A DNA stretch of 64,000 nt, taken from positions 868,001 to 932,000 of the forward strand of contig NZ_CADIJX010000001.1 of assembly GCF_902859625.1 (NCBI RefSeq). Direction: 5' to 3'. The position numbers and the translations under genes were made by a program. This document shows, piece by piece, positions 35,187 to 43,729 of the stretch (position 1 is the stretch's first letter; the number at the start of each line of letters is the position of its first letter). Origin of the DNA: Achromobacter pestifer. Its GTDB lineage: Bacteria; Pseudomonadota; Gammaproteobacteria; Burkholderiales; Burkholderiaceae_B. Under the pieces are notes generated by a model. It had not been told where the DNA came from and did no database searches. It saw only the letters and a list, made by a program, of their open reading frames with translations.

Positions 35187-35840
35187 ATGCCCGTCACCGC
35201 TACCCCTACCCCCGGCGCGAAGCTGCTTTCGCCCAAGGACCATACGCTCATCATGATCGACTTCCAGTCGCAGATGGCGTTTGCCACGCATTCCATCGAC
35301 GCCATCACGCTGCGCAACAACGCCGCCCTGGTCGCGCACGCCGCGGCCGGTTTTGGCGCGTCCACCATCCTGACGACCGTTGCCGAAAAGAGCTTCTCGG
35401 GTCCGATGTTTGACGAAGTCGTCGCCCCGTTCCCGGGTCAGAAGCTGCTGGACCGCACGTCCATGAACACCTGGGAAGACGCGGCCGTGATCAAGCAGGT
35501 CAACGAAATCGGCAAGAAGCGCATCGTGCTGGCCGGCTTGTGGACCAGCGTGTGCATCGTCGGGCCCGCCCTGTCGGCGCTCGACCAGGGCTTTGAGGTC
35601 TACGTCATCACCGACGCCTGCGGCGATGTGTCCGCCGAAGCCCACAACCGCGCCATCGAGCGCATCGTGCAAGCAGGCGGCCAGCCGATCACCGCCCTGC
35701 AATACCTGCTGGAAATGCAACGCGACTGGGCGCGCACCGACACCTATGAAATGACCACGGGCATCGCCAAGCAGTTCGGCGGCGCCTACGGACTGGGCAT
35801 CATCTACGCCAAGTCCATGTTCAATTCCCACGAAGGCTGA
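35187..35840 (+). CDS. YcaC-like cysteine hydrolase (isochorismatase family)
   Basis: 217 aa from the ATG at 35187, preceded by GAAGGAG. The catalytic Asp lies in LIMIDFQSQMAFATHS (about residue 27), a Lys in TVAEKSFSGPMF (about 76) and the nucleophilic Cys in GLWTSVCIVGPALSALDQG (about 127). Members hydrolyse amide-type bonds by a Cys-Lys-Asp triad; the YcaC subgroup has no settled substrate. First gene of a five-gene operon with XapX, an amidohydrolase, DoxX and an MFS exporter, a set that suggests handling of a reactive or toxic compound. Confidence 0.88.
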   Translation: MPVTATPTPGAKLLSPKDHTLIMIDFQSQMAFATHSIDAITLRNNAALVAHAAAGFGASTILTTVAEKSFSGPMFDEVVAPFPGQKLLDRTSMNTWEDAAVIKQVNEIGKKRIVLAGLWTSVCIVGPALSALDQGFEVYVITDACGDVSAEAHNRAIERIVQAGGQPITALQYLLEMQRDWARTDTYEMTTGIAKQFGGAYGLGIIYAKSMFNSHEG

Positions 35841-35853
35841 GCGGAGCCCGCCG

Positions 35854-36153
35854 ATGAAGGTCTACCTGGTTTCGCTGGGACTCGGCCTGCTGGTCGGGAT
35901 CATCTATGCGCTGTTCAATGTGCGGTCACCGGCGCCTCCGGTCATCGCCCTGGTAGGCCTGCTGGGCATCCTGGCGGGGGAACAGATTCCCCCGCTGATC
36001 AAACGCCTGATGGCGGATGAAGCCACGCGCACGTCCTGGCTCCAACAGCAGGTCAAACCCCACATGTTTGGCCAGCTTCCCAGTTGCCCCAAGCCCCCTG
36101 CCGATCCGGCCCAATCAACCCCAGACGCATGTGGAGACAAGCGCAATGGCTGA
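35854..36153 (+). CDS. XapX-domain small membrane protein
   Basis: 99 aa. The first half is one XapX unit (DUF1427): a helix LVSLGLGLLVGIIYALFNVR, then the SPAPPVIALVGLLGILAGEQ segment that names the domain, giving two membrane helices. The C-terminal 45 residues are soluble and Pro-rich. Function is unknown; XapX genes usually accompany YcaC-like hydrolases and amidohydrolases, as here. Its last eight bases overlap the amidohydrolase start. Confidence 0.85.
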   Translation: MKVYLVSLGLGLLVGIIYALFNVRSPAPPVIALVGLLGILAGEQIPPLIKRLMADEATRTSWLQQQVKPHMFGQLPSCPKPPADPAQSTPDACGDKRNG

Positions 36154-38053
36154 CACTCCGACCTCTACGCGCGCCCCCGCGCCCGACCTGATCCTGCATC
36201 AGGGCCGCTTCACCACCCTGGATCCGGCCCGCCCCACGGCGGATGCCGTCGCCATCAAGGATGGCCGCTTCACCCGCGTGGGCGCAGCGGCCGACGTGCT
36301 GCCGCTGGCCGGCCCCGCCACCCGGGTGATCGGCCTGAATGGCCGCAGCGCGCTGCCCGGCCTGATCGACAACCACCTGCACATCATCCGCGGCGGGCTG
36401 AACTACAACCTGGAACTACGCTGGGATGGCGTCACCAGCCTGGCCGACGCCATGGGGATGCTGCGCCGCCAAGTCGCCATCACGCCTGCGCCGCAATGGG
36501 TGCGCGTGGTGGGCGGATTCACCGAGCATCAGTTCGCCGAAAAGCGCTTGCCCACCATCGAAGAACTGAATGCCGTGGCGCCCGACACGCCCGTCTTCAT
36601 CCTGCACCTGTATGACCGCGCCCTGCTGAACGCGGCGGCCTTGCGCGCCGTGGGCTATGACAAGACCACGCCGGCCCCGCCGGGCGGCGAAATCGTGCGC
36701 GATGCCGCAGGCAATCCGACCGGGCTGCTGCTGGCCAAACCCAATGCGTCGATCCTGTACGCCACGCTGGCCAAGGGCCCGAAGCTGCCCTTTGACTACC
36801 AGCTCAATTCCACCCGCCACTTCATGCGTGAATTGAACCGGCTGGGCATCACCGGCGCCATCGACGCGGGCGGGGGCTTCCAGAACTACCCCGAGGATTA
36901 CCAGGTCATCCAGCAACTGGCAGATGCCGGGCAACTGACGATCCGGCTGGCCTACAACCTGTTCACGCAGAAACCCAAACAGGAAAAGGAAGATTTCCTG
37001 AACTGGACCGCCACCTCGCAATACAAGCAAGGCACGGACTACTTCCGCCACAATGGCGCCGGTGAAATGCTGGTGTTCTCGGCGGCCGACTTTGAAGACT
37101 TCCGCCAGCCACGGCCCGACATGGCGCCCGAAATGGAAGGCGAACTGGAAGAAGTCGTGCGCATCCTGGCGCAGAACCGCTGGCCCTGGCGCCTGCATGC
37201 CACCTATGACGAAACCATCTCCCGCGCGCTGGACGTGTTTGAACGGGTCAACCGCGATGTGCCGCTGGCCGGTTTGAACTGGTTCTTCGACCATGCCGAG
37301 ACCATCTCGGAACGCTCCATCGACCGCATTGCCGCGCTGGACGGCGGCGTGGCAGTGCAGCACCGCATGGCCTACCAGGGCGAGTACTTCGTCGAACGCT
37401 ACGGCGCGGGCGCGGCCGAAGCCACGCCGCCCGTCAAGCGCATGCTGGAGAAAGGCGTCAACGTATCGGCCGGCACCGATGCCACCCGCGTGGCCTCCTA
37501 CAACCCTTGGGTGTCGCTGTCCTGGCTGATCACGGGCAAGACCGTGGGCGGCCTGCGGCTGACCCCGCAACGCAACTGCCTGGACCGCGACGCGGCACTG
37601 CGCATGTGGACCGAGAACGTCACCTGGTTCTCGAACGAACAAGGCAAGAAAGGCCGCATCGCCGAGGGCCAGCTGGCCGATCTGGTCGTGCCTGACCGCG
37701 ACTTTTTCAGCTGCCCCGAATCTGACATCGCCGACACCTCCAGCCTGCTCACGGTCGTGGGCGGCAAGGTCGTATGGGGCGCCGGCGAATTTGCCGCGCA
37801 TGATGAGGCGGCCCCGCCGCCCGCCATGCCGGACTGGTCGCCGACACGCTTGTTCGGCGGCTACGGCGCCTGGGGCGACAACGAAGGCAAACCCTTGCAA
37901 GCCACGCTGCGCGAAGCGGCGGCCGCCTGCGCCTGCGCCAGCAGCTGCGGCGTCCACGGCCACCAACATGCCGGGGCATGGGCCAGCACGCTGCCCGTCT
38001 CGGACCTGAAGAGCTTCTGGGGCGCGCTGGGCTGCGCCTGCTGGGCGGTATGA
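36146..38053 (+). CDS. YtcJ-type amidohydrolase with Cys/His-rich C-terminal tail
   Basis: 635 aa from the ATG at 36146 (GTGGAGACAAG upstream). N-terminal DLILHQGRFTTLDP and LPGLIDNHLHIIRGG carry the metal-binding HxH of the amidohydrolase-3 family; RLHATYDETISRALD, FDHAETISERS and SAGTDATRVASYNP supply later active-site His/Asp residues. After the usual end (about residue 575) comes an extension with CACASSCGVHGHQHAG (C595, C597, C601, H604, H606, H608) and a terminal GCACWAV. That tail could bind a metal or cluster. No signal peptide. Substrate unknown. Confidence 0.88.
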   Translation: MADTPTSTRAPAPDLILHQGRFTTLDPARPTADAVAIKDGRFTRVGAAADVLPLAGPATRVIGLNGRSALPGLIDNHLHIIRGGLNYNLELRWDGVTSLADAMGMLRRQVAITPAPQWVRVVGGFTEHQFAEKRLPTIEELNAVAPDTPVFILHLYDRALLNAAALRAVGYDKTTPAPPGGEIVRDAAGNPTGLLLAKPNASILYATLAKGPKLPFDYQLNSTRHFMRELNRLGITGAIDAGGGFQNYPEDYQVIQQLADAGQLTIRLAYNLFTQKPKQEKEDFLNWTATSQYKQGTDYFRHNGAGEMLVFSAADFEDFRQPRPDMAPEMEGELEEVVRILAQNRWPWRLHATYDETISRALDVFERVNRDVPLAGLNWFFDHAETISERSIDRIAALDGGVAVQHRMAYQGEYFVERYGAGAAEATPPVKRMLEKGVNVSAGTDATRVASYNPWVSLSWLITGKTVGGLRLTPQRNCLDRDAALRMWTENVTWFSNEQGKKGRIAEGQLADLVVPDRDFFSCPESDIADTSSLLTVVGGKVVWGAGEFAAHDEAAPPPAMPDWSPTRLFGGYGAWGDNEGKPLQATLREAAAACACASSCGVHGHQHAGAWASTLPVSDLKSFWGALGCACWAV

Positions 38054-38460
38054 CGATGCGCGGTTGGATCACGTCACCCGCCGTGCGTGGGTTGGCCCTG
38101 CTGGCGCTTTGCGGCGCTTATCTGCAAGGCGGGCTGGTCAAGCTGATGGACTTCGACGCCGCCCAGGCCGAAATGGCACATTTCGGCCTGCATCCGGCCC
38201 ATCTGGCGGCCGCTGCCGTTATTCTTCTGGAACTGGGCGCCTGCGCATTGATTCTGACCGGCCGGTTGCGCTGGCTGGGTGCGCTGGCGCTGGCCGTCTT
38301 CACCGCCGCCGCGGCGTTGATGGCCAACCGGTACTGGGAAGCGCCCGCCGACGCGCGTTTCATGCTGATGAACGCCTTTTACGAGCACATCGGACTGGCC
38401 GGGGCATGGGTCCTGGTTGCCTGGCATGACCTGACGGAGCGCACACATGGCCGGAGTTGA
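38050..38460 (+). CDS. DoxX-family membrane protein
   Basis: 136 aa from the ATG at 38050, overlapping the amidohydrolase stop (ATGA). Four hydrophobic helices and the DoxX-like opening LCGAYLQGGLVKLMDFDAAQ, HFGLHP, then ILLELGACALILTGRLRWLG and FMLMNAFYEHIGLAGA. DoxX proteins are small inner-membrane proteins associated with redox stress or quinone chemistry; the exact role here is unknown. It overlaps the MFS gene by 14 bases. Confidence 0.8.
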   Translation: MTMRGWITSPAVRGLALLALCGAYLQGGLVKLMDFDAAQAEMAHFGLHPAHLAAAAVILLELGACALILTGRLRWLGALALAVFTAAAALMANRYWEAPADARFMLMNAFYEHIGLAGAWVLVAWHDLTERTHGRS

Positions 38461-40078
38461 CCGCAATTCCCCCCCGCCCGCCGCCGTGGGCGGGATGGCT
38501 CCGCTCAAGCACACGCTGTTCGCAGTGCTGTGGGGCGCCACCATCCTGGGCAACATCGGCAGCTTCATGCGGGACGTGGCCAGCGCCTGGCTGGTCACGG
38601 ACCTGTCGTCCAACCCCGCGGCGGTAGCCATGATGCAGACCGCCGCCACGCTGCCCGTCTTTCTGCTGGCGATCCCCGCCGGCGTGCTCTCCGACATCCT
38701 GGACCGGCGGCGCTTCCTGATCGTCATCCAGGTGCTGCTGGCTTGCGTCAGCTTCACGCTGCTGGTGATGGCCAAGACCAACACGTTGACGGTTGAAACG
38801 CTGATTGCGCTGACCTTCCTGGGTGGCGTGGGCACGGCATTGATGGGGCCGACATGGCAGGCCATCGTGCCCGAACTCGTCCCCAAGGCCGAACTGAAGA
38901 CCGCCGTCGGCCTGAATTCGCTGGGCATCAATATCGCCCGGGCACTGGGCCCGGCGATAGGCGGCCTGCTGCTGGCCGCCTTCGGCGCGGCGGCCGCCTA
39001 TGGCGCGGACGTGCTCAGCTACGTGTTCGTCATCGCGGCGCTGGTCTGGTGGAAGCGCCCGAAGCGCGTGGACGACGGCCTGTCCGAGCAATTCTTCGGC
39101 GCCTTCCGTGCGGGCTTGCGCTTTGCCCGCGCCAGCCGAGAACTGCACGTCGTGCTGCTGCGGGCCGCCGTGTTCTTCATCTTTGCCAGCTCCGTCTGGG
39201 CCTTGCTGCCGCTGGTGGCGCGCAAGATGCTGGGCGGCGGCGCGGGCTTCTACGGCATCTTGCTGGGCGCCGTGGGCCTGGGCGCGATCCTGGGCGCGGT
39301 GCTGTTGCCCATGCTGCGTCAACGCCTGAACACCGATCGCCTGGTGCTGGCTGCCGCCGCCGTCGCCGCCGTGGTGATGGCCGCGCTGTCCTTAGCCCCG
39401 CCGCAATGGGCGGCAGTCTTGCTGCTTTTGCTGCTGGGCGTGGGCTGGATCGTCGCCCTGACCACCTTCAACGGCGTCGCGCAATCGATCCTGCCCAATT
39501 GGGTGCGCGGCCGAGGGCTGGCGATCTACCTGATGGTCTTCAACGGCGCGATGGCCGCCGGCAGCTTGGGCTGGGGCCTGCTGGCGCAGGAAATCGGCGT
39601 GCCGGCAACCTTGCTGGCCGGCGCGGCGGGCTTGCTGGTGGCGGGGCTGGCGCTGCACCGCATGCGCCTGCCGCAGGGCGAGGCCAACCTGGATCCCTCC
39701 AATCACTGGCCCGAACCGCTGCTGGACGCGCCCGTCGAACATGATCGTGGCCCGGTCATGGTGCAGATCGAATACCGCATTCGCGTGCAGGATCGTCCGG
39801 CCTTCCTGCAAGCGCTGAAGGCGGTGGCCGAAGAGCGCCGCCGTGACGGGGCCTACGCTTGGGGCATCGCCGAACATACGAGCGACCCGGAGCGCGTGCA
39901 GGAATGGTTCCTGGTGGAATCCTGGGCGGAGCACTTGCGCCAGCATCAACGTGTATCGCAAGCCGATGCCGACTTGCAAGGCGAAGCGCAGCGTTTCCAT
40001 ATCGGGCCAGACAAACCCGTGGTCCACCACTTCCTGGCGCTGGATACCCGTCAGGCCAAATCCGGCCCGGCGGCGTAG
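38447..40078 (+). CDS. MFS exporter of the transmembrane-secretion-effector (MFS_3) type
   Basis: 543 aa. About 12 membrane helices from residue 20 to 410; FAVLWGATILGNIGSFMRDV, SSNPAAVAMMQTAATLPVFL, LLAIPAGVLSDILDRRRFL and GPTWQAIVPELVPKAELKTA are typical of the EntS-like MFS_3 group. A soluble C-terminal domain (about 430-543) with VQIEYRIRVQDRPAFLQALK and WAEHLRQHQRV resembles the ABM ferredoxin-like fold that ends this family. It likely exports a small molecule, perhaps made or detoxified by the operon's enzymes. Converges with the FAD protein gene 20 bases further on. Confidence 0.9.
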   Translation: MAGVDRNSPPPAAVGGMAPLKHTLFAVLWGATILGNIGSFMRDVASAWLVTDLSSNPAAVAMMQTAATLPVFLLAIPAGVLSDILDRRRFLIVIQVLLACVSFTLLVMAKTNTLTVETLIALTFLGGVGTALMGPTWQAIVPELVPKAELKTAVGLNSLGINIARALGPAIGGLLLAAFGAAAAYGADVLSYVFVIAALVWWKRPKRVDDGLSEQFFGAFRAGLRFARASRELHVVLLRAAVFFIFASSVWALLPLVARKMLGGGAGFYGILLGAVGLGAILGAVLLPMLRQRLNTDRLVLAAAAVAAVVMAALSLAPPQWAAVLLLLLLGVGWIVALTTFNGVAQSILPNWVRGRGLAIYLMVFNGAMAAGSLGWGLLAQEIGVPATLLAGAAGLLVAGLALHRMRLPQGEANLDPSNHWPEPLLDAPVEHDRGPVMVQIEYRIRVQDRPAFLQALKAVAEERRRDGAYAWGIAEHTSDPERVQEWFLVESWAEHLRQHQRVSQADADLQGEAQRFHIGPDKPVVHHFLALDTRQAKSGPAA

Positions 40079-40098
40079 CCCGGAAACCAGGGACGCCG

Positions 40099-41211
40099 TC
40101 AGTGCGCCGAGGCGTCCAGGAAGCGATGCACCACCCGCACCGCGGCCGCGCCTTCGGCGATGCTGGCCAACACGTGCTTGGCCGAACCGGCTCGCACCGC
40201 GCCCACCGCGAACACGCCGGGCTGCGAACTTTCGTACGGCCGCGCCTGCATCGATCCCGCCGCGGCGCGGCCGGTATGGATATAGCCCTGCTCGTCCGTG
40301 TCCAGACAGCCTTCCAGCCACTCGGTGTTGGCCTCGGCCTGCGTCTGCCCCGGCGCACTGTCATGCGTGCCCGTCGCCACGATCAAGCTGCGCGTCTCGA
40401 TCACTTGACCGTCATCCAGCCATACGCGGTAGGGGTAGCAGGTACTGTCAAAGCCGCACGCGGTGCGTACCGGCACCACATGCGAGCCAAAGCGCTGGCT
40501 TTGGTCCTCGGCGCGACGCAGCAGCCTTCCATCGCAAAGGCCCGTGACGGTACCCGGAAAACCGGGCAATGCGTCCGCGCCAGGCGCCTCGGCGCCGCGC
40601 ATGGAGCCGCCCACCAGCAGGGTATGCAATCCTTCGGACGCCGCATAGGCCGCCGCCGACAGACCCGCAGGACCGCCGCCGATCACCGCCAGGTCCAGCA
40701 CCGGATCGCGCTTGCCCGCGCTGCTGGCCGACCGAAGGATCGCCCCGCCATACGGCCGCTGCCGCAAGTAACCGATGCGTCGCAACATGAAGGCGCGCAG
40801 CACGATCCCGGCCAACGGTGGTTCCGCCAACAGCAGCCGCGCAAGCGCCGCCCGGCTGATCCGCAACAACCGGCTGGCGGAGTCCGCCCGCAGCGTGACC
40901 GCATTGGGCCGGTCGGTGAACAAATCCAGGCTGCCCGTGAACTCACCGTCACGATGCAACAGCAAGCTGTGCATGGCGCCATTGGCTTCGCGTTCCAGCA
41001 CTTCAAGATAGCCTTCCAGCACGATGTAGAACGCAGCCTCGCGATCGCCGTCGTTCAGCAAGACGCTGCCTGCGGACACCGATATCTCGTCTCCATACGG
41101 AGCGGCCTGCCCGACCAGATTGGGCGACAACATCGGAAAGGCCTGGGCATGCAAAGACGCCAGGTCAGCCGGCTGGCCGGCGCTTGTCGCGTCTGAGGAC
41201 TGATGATTCAT
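40099..41211 (-). CDS. Cyclic-nucleotide-binding / FAD protein lacking the NADPH domain
   Basis: 370 aa from the ATG at 41211. Residues about 25-140 are a cNMP-binding domain (AAFYIVLEGYLEVLERE, GEFTGSLDLFTDRPNAVTLR). Residues about 170-281 are the FAD half of a thioredoxin-reductase fold (DLAVIGGGPAGLSAAAYAAS; SLIVATGTHDS). Instead of the usual NADPH domain of roughly 120-130 residues, the chain runs straight to the final FAD segment (TEWLEGCLDTDEQGYIHTG, GVFAVGAVRAGSAKHVLASI). The redox CxxC is absent and the FAD-binding Asp of the GD motif is Ala. Relatives are normally about 550 aa. It may be a ligand sensor rather than a reductase. Confidence 0.85.
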   Translation of the reverse strand: MNHQSSDATSAGQPADLASLHAQAFPMLSPNLVGQAAPYGDEISVSAGSVLLNDGDREAAFYIVLEGYLEVLEREANGAMHSLLLHRDGEFTGSLDLFTDRPNAVTLRADSASRLLRISRAALARLLLAEPPLAGIVLRAFMLRRIGYLRQRPYGGAILRSASSAGKRDPVLDLAVIGGGPAGLSAAAYAASEGLHTLLVGGSMRGAEAPGADALPGFPGTVTGLCDGRLLRRAEDQSQRFGSHVVPVRTACGFDSTCYPYRVWLDDGQVIETRSLIVATGTHDSAPGQTQAEANTEWLEGCLDTDEQGYIHTGRAAAGSMQARPYESSQPGVFAVGAVRAGSAKHVLASIAEGAAAVRVVHRFLDASAH

Positions 41212-41512
41212 GAATTCACGCACGGCACATCCGTGAAGGGCGGCTACAGCGGGCAAGATAGCCCCGCCCGATCAGGCAAGTCTTGCTCACTTGCGTCCTG
41301 ATTTGTATGAAAGAGTAATGATCGCACTATTAAAAGCGCGCTAGCGTAAACATTCGGCAAGGCCCCGCCATCACGCTTTTGTGCAAATCCGAACACTTGC
41401 ATCCAATCCTTTGAACGATCGCTTGCCTAGCATGACGTGCGAACGCAACCTTCACGGTTTATTCTCTTCGGAACCATGAACCTTTCCTTCCTTCCCGCCC
41501 AGGCGCCGGACC
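41212..41512. other. Intergenic region between divergent FAD-protein and AraC genes
   Basis: About 300 bases with no gene. An AT-richer block (41301-41350) probably contains one or both promoters. A weak dyad, GCAAG-N9-CTTGC, lies at 41276-41294. No terminator or RNA gene was recognised. Confidence 0.4.
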
Positions 41513-42412
41513 ATGGCGCAATGCCCTGACACCCGCCCCAGCCTGGGGCACGTCTACCCCGGCGCGTCGATCCAGGCGATCAGGACCAGCGCTGGCTGCA
41601 AAGCCGGGCTGGAGATCCTGCGCGTGGGCTATGCACTACCCGATTTCGGCGTGGCGCGGTCCCAGGACGAGAGCGAAGACTTCCTGGTGCGCGTGTCGCT
41701 GGATCCTCGCCCGCGCGCGCAGCACGACGGCGGCTCGTCTGACCCCCTGTCGCTGGCGCCGGACGCCCTGACCATCCGGCGTGCCAGCGATCCGTATCGT
41801 CTCGAGCTTCGCACCCCATTCGACCTCCTGTACTTCCGCGTACCGCCGGAATCGCTGGAACAGCTGTCGGAAGATCTGGGCGGCCCACGCATCCAGGGCC
41901 TGTCCTGCCCGCCGGGCCATTCCGATCCTGTGTTGGCTCGGCTAGGCCACGCGCTGCTGCCCGCGCTTGAGAACCCGAGCCTCGCCGATCCCCTGTTCGT
42001 GGACCATATCGCACTGGCGGTGCAGGTCCATGTGGCGCAGGCCTATGGCGGCGCCGCGCCAGACACGCCACAGGCCCGCAGCGGTCTGGCGGCCTGGCAG
42101 GAGAAACTGGCGAAAGAGATGCTGACCGCCGACCTGCTGGCCAATGTATCGATCTCTGACGTGGCCCAGGGCTGCGGCCTGTCGCGCAGCTATTTCATCA
42201 AGGCGTTCCGCCAGACGGCCGGCACCACGCCCCATCGCTGGCTGCTGGAACACCGCGTGGACAAGGCCAAGATCCTGCTGCTGAAGTCCGATCAATCCGT
42301 GGCCGACATCGCCCGCGATTGCGGGTTTTCGGACCAGGCCCACCTGACCCGCCTGTTTGCCAGCACCATCGGCGTGCCGCCTGCTGCCTGGCGCCGGCAA
42401 AACCGCAATTAG
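41513..42412 (+). CDS. AraC-family transcriptional regulator (tandem copy 1)
   Basis: 299 aa. The N-terminal two thirds form a poorly conserved effector domain. The C-terminal AraC DNA-binding domain shows both helix-turn-helix units: NVSISDVAQGCGLSRSYFIK (about residues 205-224) and SVADIARDCGFSDQAHLTRL (about 262-281), with TTPHRWLLEHRVDKAKILLL between. It is followed seven bases later by a paralogous AraC gene on the same strand, so the two are likely cotranscribed. Targets unknown; the divergent FAD protein is one candidate. Confidence 0.88.
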   Translation: MAQCPDTRPSLGHVYPGASIQAIRTSAGCKAGLEILRVGYALPDFGVARSQDESEDFLVRVSLDPRPRAQHDGGSSDPLSLAPDALTIRRASDPYRLELRTPFDLLYFRVPPESLEQLSEDLGGPRIQGLSCPPGHSDPVLARLGHALLPALENPSLADPLFVDHIALAVQVHVAQAYGGAAPDTPQARSGLAAWQEKLAKEMLTADLLANVSISDVAQGCGLSRSYFIKAFRQTAGTTPHRWLLEHRVDKAKILLLKSDQSVADIARDCGFSDQAHLTRLFASTIGVPPAAWRRQNRN

Positions 42413-42419
42413 GCCGCCC

Positions 42420-43250
42420 ATGCCGCAACGCCTTCAGATCCAGGCATCGGACATCACCGTCACCCGCATGCGTAGCCAGCGCGACGACCTTCCGCCCGGG
42501 CCGCCCATCCCCGCGCAGGACGCCTTCAGCGTCATCGTCCAGTTGCAGGACTTCCGCTCGCACACTCTTTGGCGCGGCAACCGCGTGGCATACCAGGGAG
42601 GCCATGCGCAAGGGGCCTTGGCCATCACACACCTGGGCGACGAATGGCGATGCGACCATCGCTCGCCCTTCGACAATATTCGCTTCCACCTGCCGCGCGG
42701 TGTGCTGGATGCGTTTTCCACCGAAACCTCGCGCGCCCGCGTCTCGGGATTCGACTGCCGCAACGGCACCCAGGATCCGGTGATCTACAACCTGGCTTGC
42801 GCACTGGTGCCCGCGCTGACGCAACCGCAGCAGGCCAGCCGCTTGTTCGTGGACCAGATCAGCTTGGCCCTGCAAACCCACGTGATGCATAGGTACGGCC
42901 GCGTATCCGAACCCGCCATCGACGCCGGCAGCCATTTATCGCCTTGGCAGCTGCGCCGGGCCACGGAATTGCTGGCCGCCAATATCGGGGGCGACCTGTC
43001 CATTGCAGACATCGCCACCGAATGCGGCTTGTCACGCAGCTACTTCATCAAGGCATTCAAAGGCAGCACGGGCAAGACGCCCCACCGCTGGCTGACGGCC
43101 CACCGCATCGAACGCGCCTGCGCGCTGCTGACGCAAAGCCATCTGCCCATCGCGGCCGTGGCGCTCGCCTGCGGCTTCGCGGACCAAAGCCATCTGACCC
43201 GAGTCTTCACGCAGGTATTGGGGACGACGCCGGGCATGTGGCGCCGGTGA
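42420..43250 (+). CDS. AraC-family transcriptional regulator (tandem copy 2)
   Basis: 276 aa from the ATG at 42420. The DNA-binding domain reads DLSIADIATECGLSRSYFIK and PIAAVALACGFADQSHLTRV with KTPHRWLTAHRIERACALL between, closely matching copy 1; the region before it (LFVDQISLALQTHVMHRYG) also parallels copy 1 (LFVDHIALAVQVHVAQAYG). The pair therefore looks like an old tandem duplication with diverged effector domains. Confidence 0.88.
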   Translation: MPQRLQIQASDITVTRMRSQRDDLPPGPPIPAQDAFSVIVQLQDFRSHTLWRGNRVAYQGGHAQGALAITHLGDEWRCDHRSPFDNIRFHLPRGVLDAFSTETSRARVSGFDCRNGTQDPVIYNLACALVPALTQPQQASRLFVDQISLALQTHVMHRYGRVSEPAIDAGSHLSPWQLRRATELLAANIGGDLSIADIATECGLSRSYFIKAFKGSTGKTPHRWLTAHRIERACALLTQSHLPIAAVALACGFADQSHLTRVFTQVLGTTPGMWRR

Positions 43251-43306
43251 TTGGCATCGGTGATTGGCATCTCCGCAAGCGCCTTGGCAGGCCGCTTGGA
43301 TAGCCG

Positions 43307-43651
43307 CTAGCGCGGCAATCTGGGTCCCGGCGTCAATGGGCCGACAGGCTGGCCCGACTGCGACGGCATAGGTGGCAGCCTTGGCTGGGCAGGCCCGCTC
43401 CAGGCGGGTGGATTTCCACGGTCGGCGCCTGGCGCCGCCGGCGACACGTTGCGCCCCGTGCCGCAAGAGGCGCCCAGGCAATCCGCCGGCGCCCTGCCCG
43501 GATCAACCACCCGGGGGCAGGACGTGCCCAGGCAGTTGTCGGGCAAGGTCCGGGCCGACGCCGGTGGCTGTGGAACGGTGGGCACGCCGTCGCGCGCAAG
43601 CGCCGGACCGCAGGCCAATACCATCCACGCCGCCACGATCAGGATCTTCAT
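43307..43651 (-). CDS. Small exported Pro-rich protein with paired CLGxSC motifs
   Basis: 114 aa from the ATG at 43651, which has GGGAGGCGTGGCG as a strong ribosome-binding site. A signal peptide (MKILIVAAWMVLACGPALA) precedes a mature part that contains NCLGTSC and DCLGASC about 18 residues apart, then a Pro/Gly-rich low-complexity tail rich in PGP, PP and QP. I do not recognise a family. The four cysteines could form disulfides in the periplasm. It is downstream of the Bug gene on the same strand (78-base gap), but a link to sugar-acid use is not evident. Confidence 0.6.
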   Translation of the reverse strand: MKILIVAAWMVLACGPALARDGVPTVPQPPASARTLPDNCLGTSCPRVVDPGRAPADCLGASCGTGRNVSPAAPGADRGNPPAWSGPAQPRLPPMPSQSGQPVGPLTPGPRLPR

Positions 43652-43729
43652 CGCCACGCCTCCCGGAGCCGATACGCTTCCGAGTGTGCGCCCATCCCCC
43701 TCCCATCGCAAGGAGGGGGCCCGTCCCCG

